Shown: positions 9,401 to 18,441, counted from the first letter of the stretch. The stretch is 64,000 nucleotides of DNA from Kiritimatiellia bacterium (GCA_017454745.1 JAFTCL010000001.1:62001-126000); one strand, 5' to 3'. Made by a program: numbers and translations. The notes: a model not told the origin generated them from the letters alone.

Positions 9401-11674
9401 GTTTTCCTCGGTGACCGGCCACTCCAGATAACGGATGGGGCGGGCGGGATCGTTCGCCTCATCGAAGAGGATTTTCTCATCCTGCATGAGGGTGATCCGG
9501 CAATAGCCCGTCTCATAGCCGCTTCCCCAGAAGAGACGGATTTTTCCGCCTACATTGACGGAGTAGTTTTCCAGCTGGAAGAAATCGGGAACCGGCACGG
9601 TGAAGCGCGGGGCTTGCGGATCGAACACGAGCAGTTCGCTCTGGCAACTCACCTGTTTCCCGTTCGGGTCCGGCGTCTTGAAGATCAGCCGGTAGGCGCC
9701 GACCGGTAGGGCGGGCAATTCGCCGTTCCAAACCCCGTTCGTGGCGGTCGCGATGGGGAGGGTGGTGACCGGGTCCCCGGTCTCCCAGCTCGTCCACCGC
9801 CACGGTTCCGGTTTACGTTTGGCGTTGCGCGGGATGTGCTGGAAAACGTTCATCGATGCCGGTTCCCGTACCGGTGCAGGCGGGGCTTTGAGCGCGTAGA
9901 CGCCCAACTCGCCCTTGGCCGCGACGGGGGCGCCGTTCAGGGTGTGGATAACGACGTTCACGGCGGGATGGTTGGTCGGCGTGAGCCACGTTCCCTTGAC
10001 CCATGACGAAGCGCGCCAGGCGACGGTACCCACCTCAAAGGCGTGGGAGGCGGCATGCGATTCGCCGGTTCCGTCGGTTACGTTTGCTGTCACCGTAAAG
10101 CGGAAGGAGGGGTCCGCCTCCGGTTCGGCATCCACTTTCGGCTGGGGGGTGAAGGTGACGGTGAACCTCCCCTCCGCGTCGGTCTCCGTCTCGCCCTTGG
10201 CGAAGGTCGGGTCATCATCGTCTGGAGTGACCGGCCACCAGCGCGCGTAGCAGGTTTCACGCTTGATATGCCAGGTGACCTTGGCGTGGGGGACCGGTAG
10301 CCGCGAATAGGTTTCGGCGCGGCCAGTGAGGGTCATGGCCTTCCCGAGGACCGCCTCCTTCTGGGCGTTGTCGAAACGGGCGGAGAATTTCGGGCGTTTG
10401 TACTCTTCGACACGGACATAGCGGGTATCCTCGAAGGGTCGGTTTCCGCCCTTCTTCCCCGCCTCAACCAAGACCGCCCATTGGCCGGTCAGCCGGTCGC
10501 GCGGAAGGATGAAGTCGCACGAGAAGGAACCCCAGCTGTTCGCGGTAACGGTCTTCTCCTCGACCAGCTTGCAGTTTGGATCGAGAATCGAGACGGTGGC
10601 CGGCTCGCCGGGAAGGGTATGGAAATCCTTCTTATCGGGGTTAGCGTAAAAGAGGATGCCCTTCAGGTGGAGGGTCTGCCCAGGACGGTAGATCGCGCGA
10701 TCGGTGTGGATTTCCACATGTTTGTACTGGGGATTGCCCCGATCGTACATGTCCACCCAGAAATTATTGAGGGAGACGGCCTCCCCTTTCGGGGTGACGA
10801 TCCGCACGATGTTCGAGTTCCGGTTGGTGCAGACGAGACTGAAGGTCCCGTCGGCCCCGCTGCGGGCGGTCTGGAGCCGCTTGATTTTTTTCTCGTTCCA
10901 GTTGGGGCCGCGCCAGATCTCCACCTCCGCATCCGGGAGAGGTGTACCCTCTTTCGCCAGATAGACGGTGCCGGAGATGTGCCATTTTTCGGTAGTGAGA
11001 AGTAGCGCGAGCGGGCTGACCGTGACCGGGTGGAGGTGGAGGGGGAGGTTGTCCGACCCGAAGGCGTAGTTCGACGCGGCAAGGAGGAGGTAGTGGCCGG
11101 AGGGCAGGTCATCCGGGACGGGAAGGGCGGTCGAATGGGAGATGTAGTCGCCCGGATCGCGCAGCGGCGCGTTCCACATCCGGACGGGTTTCCGCGAAAA
11201 GAGATGCTTCAGAGGGGATTTGTCATAGGTGTTGTGTTGATATCGATTGCGCCGGACCTCAAGCAGCTCCTCGAAGGAGAGCCCGACCAGCTTGAAACAG
11301 ATGTTGGTCATGTTGCGGGTCTCAAGGTTGATCTCCGGCCAAGGGTCGCACCAGACATGTTCGGTGGAGATATCAAAATTAGGCCGTTCAATCATGTGGA
11401 TCAGGGCATCGCACCGTTTGCCGCCGATACTTTCCGGCCACTTGTCGCGGCCCTTCATGGCCCGCTCGCGGGCGATGACGTTCCCGTTGGTGCCGAGGGT
11501 GGCGCGGGCCAGTTCCGCATAGGCGTGGTACGCGAGGGCGGAGACCTCCGACCGGTCACCCCACTCCTTGATGAAGGCCGCGAGGGCCTCATCTTTCCGG
11601 CGGTTTTTCTCGCTGGGGGGGAAGCTCGCCAATTTCGCTCTGGTAGATGAGCCGGTCGAAGGCGGCACAGACAT
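6440..11674 (-). CDS. Alpha-2-macroglobulin family protein, main part (frameshifted from its N-terminus)
   Basis: This frame carries most of a bacterial alpha-2-macroglobulin, a large protease trap that usually sits in the periplasm or on the outer membrane. Macroglobulin beta-domains are visible (DRAIYRPGQTLHLKGILFYA). The bait/C-terminal transition is NLQETAFFLPDLVTDEKGNA, and the CxEQ thioester motif is intact as HECCEQTF (near 8017-8040). An alpha-alpha toroid and a receptor-binding-like end follow. The apparent first Met (11674) is not a real start: the reading frame joins the ORF at 11589-12380 at a run of seven G on the plus strand (11615-11621). Six would fuse both into one ~1979-residue protein with a signal peptide. 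Bacterial alpha-2-macroglobulins are often next to pbpC; here pbpC is ~12.5 kb away. Confidence 0.85.
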   Translation of the reverse strand: MSVPPSTGSSTRAKLASFPPSEKNRRKDEALAAFIKEWGDRSEVSALAYHAYAELARATLGTNGNVIARERAMKGRDKWPESIGGKRCDALIHMIERPNFDISTEHVWCDPWPEINLETRNMTNICFKLVGLSFEELLEVRRNRYQHNTYDKSPLKHLFSRKPVRMWNAPLRDPGDYISHSTALPVPDDLPSGHYLLLAASNYAFGSDNLPLHLHPVTVSPLALLLTTEKWHISGTVYLAKEGTPLPDAEVEIWRGPNWNEKKIKRLQTARSGADGTFSLVCTNRNSNIVRIVTPKGEAVSLNNFWVDMYDRGNPQYKHVEIHTDRAIYRPGQTLHLKGILFYANPDKKDFHTLPGEPATVSILDPNCKLVEEKTVTANSWGSFSCDFILPRDRLTGQWAVLVEAGKKGGNRPFEDTRYVRVEEYKRPKFSARFDNAQKEAVLGKAMTLTGRAETYSRLPVPHAKVTWHIKRETCYARWWPVTPDDDDPTFAKGETETDAEGRFTVTFTPQPKVDAEPEADPSFRFTVTANVTDGTGESHAASHAFEVGTVAWRASSWVKGTWLTPTNHPAVNVVIHTLNGAPVAAKGELGVYALKAPPAPVREPASMNVFQHIPRNAKRKPEPWRWTSWETGDPVTTLPIATATNGVWNGELPALPVGAYRLIFKTPDPNGKQVSCQSELLVFDPQAPRFTVPVPDFFQLENYSVNVGGKIRLFWGSGYETGYCRITLMQDEKILFDEANDPARPIRYLEWPVTEENRGSLFFRCLFLRENRLYSHTGNITIPWDNKTLTVTGEHITSKLLPGTQESWKLHVSAPAELLALMYDRSLDAFAAHNLHSTFSSYFTRYDYWRYPQHSTIQNVCGTFWRSCGNFPNPPAADSGRWRSWKDGIFNQHCFAAYDTTDAIRFRGRSVGLRYLATADGGKRREAMLGKAAAPASAVLAEGAVMAAEAAEMDDTPFGDAVSEEKSERQRKNAAADNGQPETIRRNLQETAFFLPDLVTDEKGNATLTFTVPDALTGWRFIALAHDNELRSGLFQTDEITTYKPLMAEPNSPRFAREGDDFRFAVKVTNTEDEPQKGEVSLVFSDAETDAAAPVGGGTQPFELKPNETRTFEFPVKIPDGQGFLKYQARAKGTRFTDGEEGYLPVLPRRVAVREAVQLNLRGAGTKAFALSNLTASAQSKTLRHADLMVQVVSRPAWYAVLALPYLMEYPHECCEQTFSRYYANALGSFIANADPRIRKTFESWEKAGAEALVSPMETNEDLKQIALDSTPWLREATHETAARRRIGKLFNPENLKAEQARALSKLGLAQDHTGLWPWFPGGPSSPSISLYILTGFARLNHLAGLEPPPCFNKGVKALDLYVRNDVKRRQDFAPFHITYFDVRWLYLHTFKVTPKGDNATRDLLIKHLIAEWLDLGLESQAFGAIVLNRMGQTDTAKKILASIKERAVLSDEMGMYWKRPYFFSCSLFAAPVSTQAAVIEAFLDVTQDTESVDACRVWMLKQKQTQNWSTTASTADAVYAILQGGGTDLLAGDTTATVSLGGTAVPVVNAEAGTGFYRHRYAPEAIKPEMGTITFANTDPRGVAWGGVHWTYFEDVLKVRTFEPKELKIEKAYYRKLHTTEGTRLAPIEGVLEPGDELVARLTVTCDRILEYVHIQDERPSCAEPVDVLSRYRWQDGIGYYQSTRDTATHYYIDRLPKGKFVLESSFRVQQRGTFVGGLAAIQCMYAPEFTAHSTAETVKVK

Positions 11675-12380
11675 AGGCGGTGCTCTCCTTCTCCTTGCTG
11701 TGGAAATCGAGCAGCCGGTCGTAAAGGGCGAGCCCCCGTTTGCCGTCGGGATCCTTCAGGGTTTCTCCGTAGAAGGTGATGATGTCATGGACGGCGAGGT
11801 CAAAGAGGGTCGGACGGTAGCTGTCCGGCATGTCGGTCTTCGGGAAGAGGCGGTCCCATGTCTCGACCGGGAAACGCTTCAGCTCCTCCTCATGGGCGAG
11901 GACCTTTTCGAACTGTTTCTCCAATGTTTCGTTGATCTTCTCGGCGGACCACGGGGGACGGTTGGTCGCGGCGGCGTCATCGAGGCGTGTCGGCTTCGCG
12001 CCGCCCCACCGCCGCTGTTTGGTGTGCTGGTCATAGACATGGGCGAGATAAAGCTGCATGATACCCTGAAGCTCCGCTGGAGCGGCGTCAACCCGTTTGG
12101 TGAGCGTGTCCAGGACGACATCGGGATCCGGCGACTCTTCCGTCACCGCCCATTCCGCCGAGACACGCATCAGCGTCGCCGCCATCGCGTCGGGCCACCG
12201 TTTGGCGGCAACGGCCTCGGTCTCGATGCGGGCGTAGAGATTCGTGGCCGTCCTCGGTTTTCCCTCATCCATTGCCGTTTTGACCTGCTTCCAAGCATCG
12301 TCAAAATTAAAATCCGCCAAAACGCAAACCGTGCTTAACAGCAAGGCCAAAGCCGAACAGAACACAGACCGATAGATCAT
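11589..12380 (-). CDS. Alpha-2-macroglobulin N-terminal fragment with signal peptide
   Basis: This is the signal peptide (MIYRSVFCSALALLLSTVCV) plus a helical N-terminal domain. The segment RPTLFDLAVHDIITFYGE and then ALYDRLLDFH resembles the N-terminal repeat domain of Bacteroidetes-type alpha-2-macroglobulins. Its frame closes just after a CCCCCCC run (coding strand; 11615-11621), giving the end ELPPQREKPPER. Removing one C gives ELPPSEKNRRKDEALAAF, continuous with the frame at 6440-11674. The start is the ATG at 12380, which has GGAGGT six bases upstream; the longer frame begins at a TTG without a ribosome site. It is a sequencing or assembly error, a recent mutation, or slippage-controlled expression; the sequence alone cannot decide. 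Confidence 0.82.
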   Translation of the reverse strand: MIYRSVFCSALALLLSTVCVLADFNFDDAWKQVKTAMDEGKPRTATNLYARIETEAVAAKRWPDAMAATLMRVSAEWAVTEESPDPDVVLDTLTKRVDAAPAELQGIMQLYLAHVYDQHTKQRRWGGAKPTRLDDAAATNRPPWSAEKINETLEKQFEKVLAHEEELKRFPVETWDRLFPKTDMPDSYRPTLFDLAVHDIITFYGETLKDPDGKRGLALYDRLLDFHSKEKESTAYVCAAFDRLIYQSEIGELPPQREKPPER

Positions 12381-12434
12381 ATCAACACCTCCGTGGCTCA
12401 ATATTTCCAGGCAGCCGCCTTAGTCGGGTGACGA

Positions 12435-13550
12435 TTACTTTGGATTCGTCAGCCGACCATCGCAAAAATCAAGGAACAAACCAAAGTCGTATGGCGTGAA
12501 GTCGTGCCTGCCCTTACGGACGTGGCCACCGACATGTCCGCCGTAGCCCCAGCCCTTCAAGTTCATACGTTCCCATGCGCGGGATGCCATCTCGGCGGCG
12601 AACTGCTCACCCTCCGGTCCCGCCCACTGGTCATCGCTCGCGCTGGCGACATAGAGATAACGCGGCGCCATGAGGGCCAGAAATTCGTCCATGTCGTGCG
12701 GCATGTTCCGCTCATCCGCTTCAAACTTGCGGGAGTTTAGGCAAAGCCAGTGCAGATGCCGTTCGTTTACGAACTTGAGCGTGCAAACGCCCGGTTTCCA
12801 AAGACGGTGCGGATGGGCGCCGCCCACGCCCGAATCGTTGGAGTAGGCCATCAGAAAACGTTCGTCGGTCACGCCGGCGACCAAAGCCGCCTTGCCAAGA
12901 CGGGAATGCCCGCATACCGCAACGCGCTTCGCGTCCAGATTCGACTGCGACTCGATCCAGTCCATCACGCGGCTGTGTCCCCATGCCCACGCGCGGATGG
13001 TTCCCCACGTGTCGCCGTGCCGACCGTCCGGTTCGCCGCCGTAAAGCCCGAACACACCCCAAGCGTTTGGCGGGAGCTCTTCCGGTTTCATCTTCACGTA
13101 ACGGTCCAGCAACCAGCAATCCGGAGCAACTTCATTGACATTCCACATGATGAGCGCGTAGCCGCGTTCGGTCGCCATGCGCCGAAACTCGGCGTGCGTT
13201 TTATCTATCGCCTTTAACTGGTCCGCCGGAATCGGGGTTGGGAAACAAGAACGACGGTCGGCCACAAGAATGACGGGGCAAGGTTTATCTCTGGACGCGC
13301 CTGGCGGTAGGGTCACGTCAAGATGAATCGTCACCTTGCCGCCCTCGATGCGGATGTCGTTACCGTGAAACTTCATGCCGATCGGGCGTCCGACCGGCGC
13401 ACGTCCGTAGTAGTTTTCAAGGAACCACTCCTTTACGCGCTGCTGTTTAGGATCCTTGCGCGGGGGTTCAGCAACCGTCAGTCCATCGCCGAAAACCGCG
13501 ACCGCGCATGCGAAAAGAGCGCAAGACAGAATCATTCTCATGCCATTCAT
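12435..13550 (-). CDS. Secreted CE15-type glucuronoyl esterase
   Basis: A ~371-residue alpha/beta-hydrolase of the CE15 glucuronoyl methylesterase type, which cuts the ester between glucuronoxylan and lignin alcohols. The nucleophile elbow GHSRLGKAAL (Ser near 212) is the family form, followed by DERFLMAYSNDSGVGGAHPHR and then MAPRYLYVASASDDQWAGPEGE. The catalytic His is most likely in KGRHDFTPYDF (~346). A signal peptide (MILSCALFACAVAVFG) points to the periplasm or outside. I chose the ATG at 13550, which has GGAGG just upstream; the longer frame starts at a GTG. It lies 6 bases after the next upstream gene in transcription order, so it is probably in an operon with the Tat protein. A related acetyl xylan esterase is the main alternative. 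Confidence 0.82.
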   Translation of the reverse strand: MNGMRMILSCALFACAVAVFGDGLTVAEPPRKDPKQQRVKEWFLENYYGRAPVGRPIGMKFHGNDIRIEGGKVTIHLDVTLPPGASRDKPCPVILVADRRSCFPTPIPADQLKAIDKTHAEFRRMATERGYALIMWNVNEVAPDCWLLDRYVKMKPEELPPNAWGVFGLYGGEPDGRHGDTWGTIRAWAWGHSRVMDWIESQSNLDAKRVAVCGHSRLGKAALVAGVTDERFLMAYSNDSGVGGAHPHRLWKPGVCTLKFVNERHLHWLCLNSRKFEADERNMPHDMDEFLALMAPRYLYVASASDDQWAGPEGEQFAAEMASRAWERMNLKGWGYGGHVGGHVRKGRHDFTPYDFGLFLDFCDGRLTNPK

Positions 13551-13562
13551 GCCCACCTCCCG

Positions 13563-15203
13563 TTATGACTCGTAGATTACCCGATAACCGATCTTTTTCG
13601 CGAGTGCCTCCACATCCTTTTTGAAATCGCCGAGGAACGTGACGCGGTGCCATCCCCAAAGATCCCAAAGCCTGTACGACCGCTCGAAGTCGCCAGTCAC
13701 CTCCACCACCATCTTTGTGCGGCAGGCGCGGTCGTCGGGATCGTTTGAGAACGTCCGACCGGTCTGCACCAACACGCAGCCGGTGCCACCGTTGCCGGTG
13801 AAGTGGAACTGGACGGTGGTGACTGGATAATTGGTGGGAGCGATCGCGCGGACGGACGCACCCTGCCGGTCTTCCGAATGCGTTTCAATCTCGTATGGCG
13901 AGGCTTCGCTCTCCACGCCGAGGAGTTTGCGGGTCGAGACACAGTGCGCGAAAATCATGGCGCGGCGCGAACTGTCAATCGCCGGGTCGGAAATGTAACC
14001 CATGCGCCCCTTTGTCATCGCGTTAAAAACAACCATCGCCACGGTGGAGCGGATGTCGTTCTCGCACGTGCCGAAGAGTCCGGCATCCTGAAGCTCCATG
14101 AAACCGAGGCATGGATAAGCGCGTAACTTGCCGGTGTAGCATCCGCCAAGGCAATCCACGGAAATCGCCACGGCATTGTGCGCCTTGAGGACTTCCCTCA
14201 TGCCGTAGAACTGCTTCGCGCAACCGAACAGCGTCGCGTCGGAGACTTCCGAAATCTTTCGCGCCGTGCGTTTCCACTCATCGACCTTCGCCTGGGCGAG
14301 CGCGTCGGGCACTTTATCCCACGCGGCGTTCAGCTCATCGAACTTGACATCCTCCACCACGATGCCAAAGTCCTTGAGAATCTTTGCCTTAGTACTATCT
14401 GAGCAACGTTCAACGGAAAGGATTTTCTTGCCTTTGACAGCGACAAGCGTCTCTTCGGGGGAGAGACACTCCAACGGTCCCTCGGCGGGTTTGATGCCGG
14501 TCTCCAACGGCGTGTGGGCAATACGGTACTCGGTGGCAGCCTTCACAAAATCGTCAGCCGTACCGTTCTTCAACAGCTCAAACGCGCGAGCAACGCCAAT
14601 CGTGTCGTTAAAGTCCAGCGAACTCATGAAAGCGTATTTATTTTGATTCGCGCGCAGCATCGCCGCGTTCTGGACATCCCAGCCGCCAATGCCAGAATAG
14701 GGGAAACTGCAAAAGAGCGTAGGCTTGCCGGCCTTCACGATTCCGCCAAGGGCGTTCGGCCAAGAGTTCATTTGGATTACGAGATACCCTTGAACGTCGC
14801 CGGACTTCGCGTCCTCCTCAAGAATCTTTGCGGAACCTTTCGCGTCGCAGGACATGGCGGGAACGAAGTTCACGCCCTTAACGGCCGCGTTCAGCGCGTC
14901 GGTGATGTTCTTCATCACGGGACGGAAGTCGAAGCCAACGTTCGGCCACGTCTTCCTTATCTGTATGTCATCCCAGATGGAAAACACAAGCCGCACCTTT
15001 ACGGCTCCGGTCTTGTCGGGAATCGCCTTGGGCGGAACCGGTTCAGGAAGCGCGGCGAAGAAATCGGCGAGTTCGCGGCTGGGGGGAGTTGCGCACCCCG
15101 CCGCCGCACCAGCCGTAGCCGCCAAAAGCCCATATATGAAATCGCGGCGTTTACATCCCTTACAAGTCGATTCTACGATATCGAACGCTTCTTCCTGTGA
15201 CAT
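13563..15203 (-). CDS. Tat-exported lipoprotein with fucose/arabinose isomerase-like C-terminal half
   Basis: About 546 residues. The N-terminus has a twin-arginine motif (KRRDFIYGLL) and a hydrophobic stretch ending AAAGC, a plausible lipobox, so the folded protein is probably exported by Tat and lipidated. The C-terminal half (CLGFMELQDAG, CENDIRSTVAMVVFNA, ISDPAIDSS, IFAHCV, HFTGNGGTG) has the layout of the L-fucose/L-arabinose isomerase C-terminal region, including candidate Glu, Asp and His metal ligands. This similarity is my recognition and has not been tested. The function is unassigned; a periplasmic sugar-acting or sugar-binding role is inferred. The first possible start is a GTG at 15236; the ATG at 15203, preceded by AAGGGA, fits the length of a Tat signal better. 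Confidence 0.6.
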   Translation of the reverse strand: MSQEEAFDIVESTCKGCKRRDFIYGLLAATAGAAAGCATPPSRELADFFAALPEPVPPKAIPDKTGAVKVRLVFSIWDDIQIRKTWPNVGFDFRPVMKNITDALNAAVKGVNFVPAMSCDAKGSAKILEEDAKSGDVQGYLVIQMNSWPNALGGIVKAGKPTLFCSFPYSGIGGWDVQNAAMLRANQNKYAFMSSLDFNDTIGVARAFELLKNGTADDFVKAATEYRIAHTPLETGIKPAEGPLECLSPEETLVAVKGKKILSVERCSDSTKAKILKDFGIVVEDVKFDELNAAWDKVPDALAQAKVDEWKRTARKISEVSDATLFGCAKQFYGMREVLKAHNAVAISVDCLGGCYTGKLRAYPCLGFMELQDAGLFGTCENDIRSTVAMVVFNAMTKGRMGYISDPAIDSSRRAMIFAHCVSTRKLLGVESEASPYEIETHSEDRQGASVRAIAPTNYPVTTVQFHFTGNGGTGCVLVQTGRTFSNDPDDRACRTKMVVEVTGDFERSYRLWDLWGWHRVTFLGDFKKDVEALAKKIGYRVIYES

Positions 15204-15235
15204 GGTCTTTCCCTTTCTTAAGCTGCTTATGCCCA

Positions 15236-16726
15236 CTAAGGAGCAGAAAAAAGGCGGAATGCCGCCTCTCTCAATAAAATCGAGTCAATCTGGCACTTTC
15301 CGTTTTCCAACATTTTCTCAAAATCGAAATTCCCGTCTTTGCCCACGCTCCACACCACGCCTGTCCCAGAATGATAGCGCAAAGTTCCACCATTTTTGCT
15401 GTACGGGTCCTGAGGCACCGACTCAATGTAATTCGGAACAAGGATTTCCAATGAGGGCAACTGCGCATTATCGTGATCAAGTCTCCATTTCGCGGCGGCA
15501 AGTACGAGTCGGTTACGAATAATGCAGAACCGATATCCTAAACTACTTTCATTAAAAAACCGCAAACTGTTAGCAAACCCAGAGACCCAATTTCTACCAA
15601 TGCCGCCACGGGTAAAAATACTGGAACGATTATCCCGCAGGGCAGTTTCGTTCAACTCATCATTAAGTGCCATCCTTGCGGTAATGGCAAGATTGTTCAA
15701 TGTGGTACGGCGGCATAGTGCATAATCGAGATACCCCGGACACCGAAAGAGTGTGTGAAAGAAAAAACGTGAAACACGATCTGTCCATTTCGGTTCAGTC
15801 TTACCGTAAAACATATACCTAATCTGGTTTTCTGCATAAAGGGCGTTGTCATATCTCTCAATAAACTTCTCGCGCGACATAGTTCTTACCGTATGCGACA
15901 AGGCCTGGTATTCCGCCTTTATAGCTTCTGTACCTTGTCCAGCTTTAACATTATCTGCAGCAACGAGTCTTGCGAAACGTCCAAGTTTTTCTTTCGGAAA
16001 TTTTTCACGCATGGCACAATTATATATTTTTGCAAGCGCGAACGATTTAACAGCATGTCCAATAAGAGCGCAATGAATCGAATCAGGATTAGCTGAACTG
16101 ATACCTCCGAAAGCGAAAAGCGTTTCAATACTGTCTGCCGCCGCATCCCATTTCTCCAACTCTAGTTCGCGTTGAATCTTTAACGAATAGAGACGCCCCG
16201 TACGCAACAACTCATTATGCGGGGTTCTCGGCATATCGCTAAACATAGTTACGTCTGGCGGCCAAATGTTACGCCAACCTTTTTTGCGGATAACTTCGCG
16301 GATTGCGGAGAAGAACTTTTGGTTATCCGCAAGAATATGATCGGCGCGGGAAGGGGAATTGGGATCAGTGCAAATCTCCGCGAACGTTGAACTATTCGTC
16401 ACCCCCCTGCCGTAAACTTCAATAAAACGGCTGTCTGATACAGTTTTTTCAACCGGTTCGGGATTTTTTAGCAATTCAACAACAGGAACGGAGTTCGTGT
16501 TATAATCATAGGCAACCGTGTAAAGATTAGAGAAGGCTTCTATAAACGTAATAAAGGCATTATCTTCATCCGCGACCTCCGGCAAATTGTAACGCAAATC
16601 CGCATCATACGATCCACACGCCGACGTGGGATCATGTCCACCGGCAAAGAATATGGCGACAACAGACGCGGCGGCAATTACCGCGACCGTTACAAACCAA
16701 CCAACTATCTTTGCAAGAATCTTCAC
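15236..16726 (-). CDS. Membrane-anchored protein of unknown function, pseudopilin-like C-terminus
   Basis: I do not recognise a named family. The 496-residue product has one N-terminal membrane segment (IVGWFVTVAVIAAASVVAIFF), then a mostly helical, probably periplasmic body. The last ~80 residues (AAAKWRLDHDNAQLPSLEIL, VPNYIESVPQDPYSKNGG, GVVWSVGKDGNFDFE) resemble the C-terminal end of type II secretion major-pseudopilin-like proteins that recur in planctomycetes and relatives. The start codon is GTG at 16726 with no convincing ribosome site. The coding strand is visibly more AT-rich than its neighbours. Its stop (TAG at 15236-15238) lies 32 bases before the chosen ATG of the Tat protein gene, so the two are probably cotranscribed. 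Confidence 0.6.
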   Translation of the reverse strand: MKILAKIVGWFVTVAVIAAASVVAIFFAGGHDPTSACGSYDADLRYNLPEVADEDNAFITFIEAFSNLYTVAYDYNTNSVPVVELLKNPEPVEKTVSDSRFIEVYGRGVTNSSTFAEICTDPNSPSRADHILADNQKFFSAIREVIRKKGWRNIWPPDVTMFSDMPRTPHNELLRTGRLYSLKIQRELELEKWDAAADSIETLFAFGGISSANPDSIHCALIGHAVKSFALAKIYNCAMREKFPKEKLGRFARLVAADNVKAGQGTEAIKAEYQALSHTVRTMSREKFIERYDNALYAENQIRYMFYGKTEPKWTDRVSRFFFHTLFRCPGYLDYALCRRTTLNNLAITARMALNDELNETALRDNRSSIFTRGGIGRNWVSGFANSLRFFNESSLGYRFCIIRNRLVLAAAKWRLDHDNAQLPSLEILVPNYIESVPQDPYSKNGGTLRYHSGTGVVWSVGKDGNFDFEKMLENGKCQIDSILLREAAFRLFSAP

Positions 16727-16783
16727 CGCCGCTTATCCATACATCCGATTACGTTTTCATAAGTGGAGGCTATTGAAGAGTTC

Positions 16784-16809
16784 CGGGCGGGACCAGCTTG
16801 TCCCGCCCG
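16784..16809 (-). terminator. Hairpin 3' of pgi
   Basis: A perfect 10-bp stem, CGGGCGGGAC / GTCCCGCCCG, with a 6-base loop lies 22 bases after the pgi stop on the minus strand. There is no strong U-tract after it, so it may be a weak or Rho-assisted terminator, or an mRNA end-stabilising hairpin. Confidence 0.55.
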
Positions 16810-16830
16810 AACGTTCTGCTGCCGGCAGAA

Positions 16831-18441
16831 TTACTTGCCGGCCTTGCTGGCGCGGTAACGCTCAATCAACGCGTTTGTGGACGAATCGTGAGCGAGTTTG
16901 GATTTTGACCCCAACTCCTTCAAGATCCGGCCGGCCAGAACCTTGCCGAGCTGCACCCCCCACTGGTCGAAGGAAAAGATGTTCCAAATGATACCCTGCG
17001 TAAACACCTTGTGCTCATAGAGCGCGATCAACGCGCCAAAGGTTTCCGGGGTCAACTGGTCCGCCAGCAGCGTGTTGGTCGGGTGGTTGCCCTTGAAGGT
17101 CTTGTGCGGCACCAAATTTTCCGGCACCCCTTCAGCGCGGCACTCCGCCGCCGTCTTGCCGAACGCCAAGGCTTCGGTCTGGGCGAAGAAATTCGCCATC
17201 AACTTGTCGTGATGGTCGCCTATCGGGTTGTGCGACTTGCAGAACCCGATGAAATCGCACGGAATCAGCTTGGTGCCCTGGTGGATGAGCTGGTAGAAAG
17301 CGTGCTGGCCGTTGGTGCCGGCCTCGCCCCACACGATCGGCCCGGTGGCGCAATTCACCGGATTGCCGTCGCGGTCAACCGACTTGCCGTTGCTCTCCAT
17401 GTCCAACTGCTGTAGGTAGGCTGGTAGACGGCAAAGGTACTGGTCATACGGCAACACGGCATAGCTTTCGGCGCCGTATCCGTTGTTGTACAAAATACCG
17501 ATCAACGCCATCAGCACCGGAAGGTTCCGCTGGAACGGCGCGGTGGCGAAATGGCGGTCCATACGGTAGTAGCCCCGCAGCATCTTCTTAAAATTGTTCG
17601 GCCCGATGGAGATCATCAGCGGCAACCCCACCGCCGACGGCAGGGAATAGCGTCCTCCCACCCACTCCCAAAAGCCGAACATATTGGCAGTATCGATGCC
17701 GAACTTGGCAACCTCTTCGGCGTTGGTGGACACCGCTACAAAGTGGTTGGCTACCGCTTTTTCGCTGCCCAACTGTTCGATTAACCATTTGCGGGCGCTT
17801 TGGGCGTTGGTCATCGTCTCCTGGGTGGTGAAGGTTTTGGACGCGACAATGAAGAGCGTCTGGTCGGCCTTGACCTCGTTGAGCGTCTCCGCCAAATGCG
17901 TGGCATCCACGTTTGACACGAAGAAACACTTGATCAAGCGGCGGGAATAGGGCTTTAGGGCCATCGTGGCCATGCACGGGCCGAGGTCCGACCCGCCGAT
18001 CCCGATATTCACCACGTATTTGATACGCTTGCCGGTGAATCCCTTCCATTTCCCGGAGCGGACGCGGTCGGCGAAACCGCCCATCGCATCCAACACCGCC
18101 CGCACGTCCGGCATCACGTCCTTGCCGCGCACGAAGATCTGCCGGTCGGACTGGTTGCGGAGCGCGGTATGAAGCACCGAACGGTTTTCGGTGGCGTTAA
18201 TCGGCTCGCCGTCGAACATCGCGTTAATCCACTTTTTGAGATCGCTCGCCTCGGCCAGCGCCAAAAGCTTTTTCATCAACTCCGGCGTAATCAGGTTCTT
18301 GGAATAATCAAGCGTCCAGCCGGCGGCTTCCGCGGTAAAACGGGCGGCCCGTCCCGGATCCGCCGCGAACAGTTCGCGCAGATGCTTGCCTTTTGTGGCG
18401 TTAATTTCCGTCTCTACCGCTTTCCAAGCTTCCAAATTCAT
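16831..18441 (-). CDS. pgi: Glucose-6-phosphate isomerase
   Basis: Phosphoglucose isomerase interconverts glucose 6-phosphate and fructose 6-phosphate in the cytoplasm (glycolysis, gluconeogenesis). The ~536-residue product is the long (E. coli-type) form. Signatures are [11 protein letters not shown] (phosphate site), [26 protein letters not shown], the catalytic [19 protein letters not shown] with Glu and His, and the C-terminal [10 protein letters not shown] with the active-site Lys. The ATG at 18441 has GGAGGA ten bases upstream; a longer TTG start inside that ribosome site is unlikely. It stands as a single gene between hairpins, with its own promoter and a divergent repeat-bearing region upstream. 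Confidence 0.96.
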   Translation of the reverse strand: MNLEAWKAVETEINATKGKHLRELFAADPGRAARFTAEAAGWTLDYSKNLITPELMKKLLALAEASDLKKWINAMFDGEPINATENRSVLHTALRNQSDRQIFVRGKDVMPDVRAVLDAMGGFADRVRSGKWKGFTGKRIKYVVNIGIGGSDLGPCMATMALKPYSRRLIKCFFVSNVDATHLAETLNEVKADQTLFIVASKTFTTQETMTNAQSARKWLIEQLGSEKAVANHFVAVSTNAEEVAKFGIDTANMFGFWEWVGGRYSLPSAVGLPLMISIGPNNFKKMLRGYYRMDRHFATAPFQRNLPVLMALIGILYNNGYGAESYAVLPYDQYLCRLPAYLQQLDMESNGKSVDRDGNPVNCATGPIVWGEAGTNGQHAFYQLIHQGTKLIPCDFIGFCKSHNPIGDHHDKLMANFFAQTEALAFGKTAAECRAEGVPENLVPHKTFKGNHPTNTLLADQLTPETFGALIALYEHKVFTQGIIWNIFSFDQWGVQLGKVLAGRILKELGSKSKLAHDSSTNALIERYRASKAGK

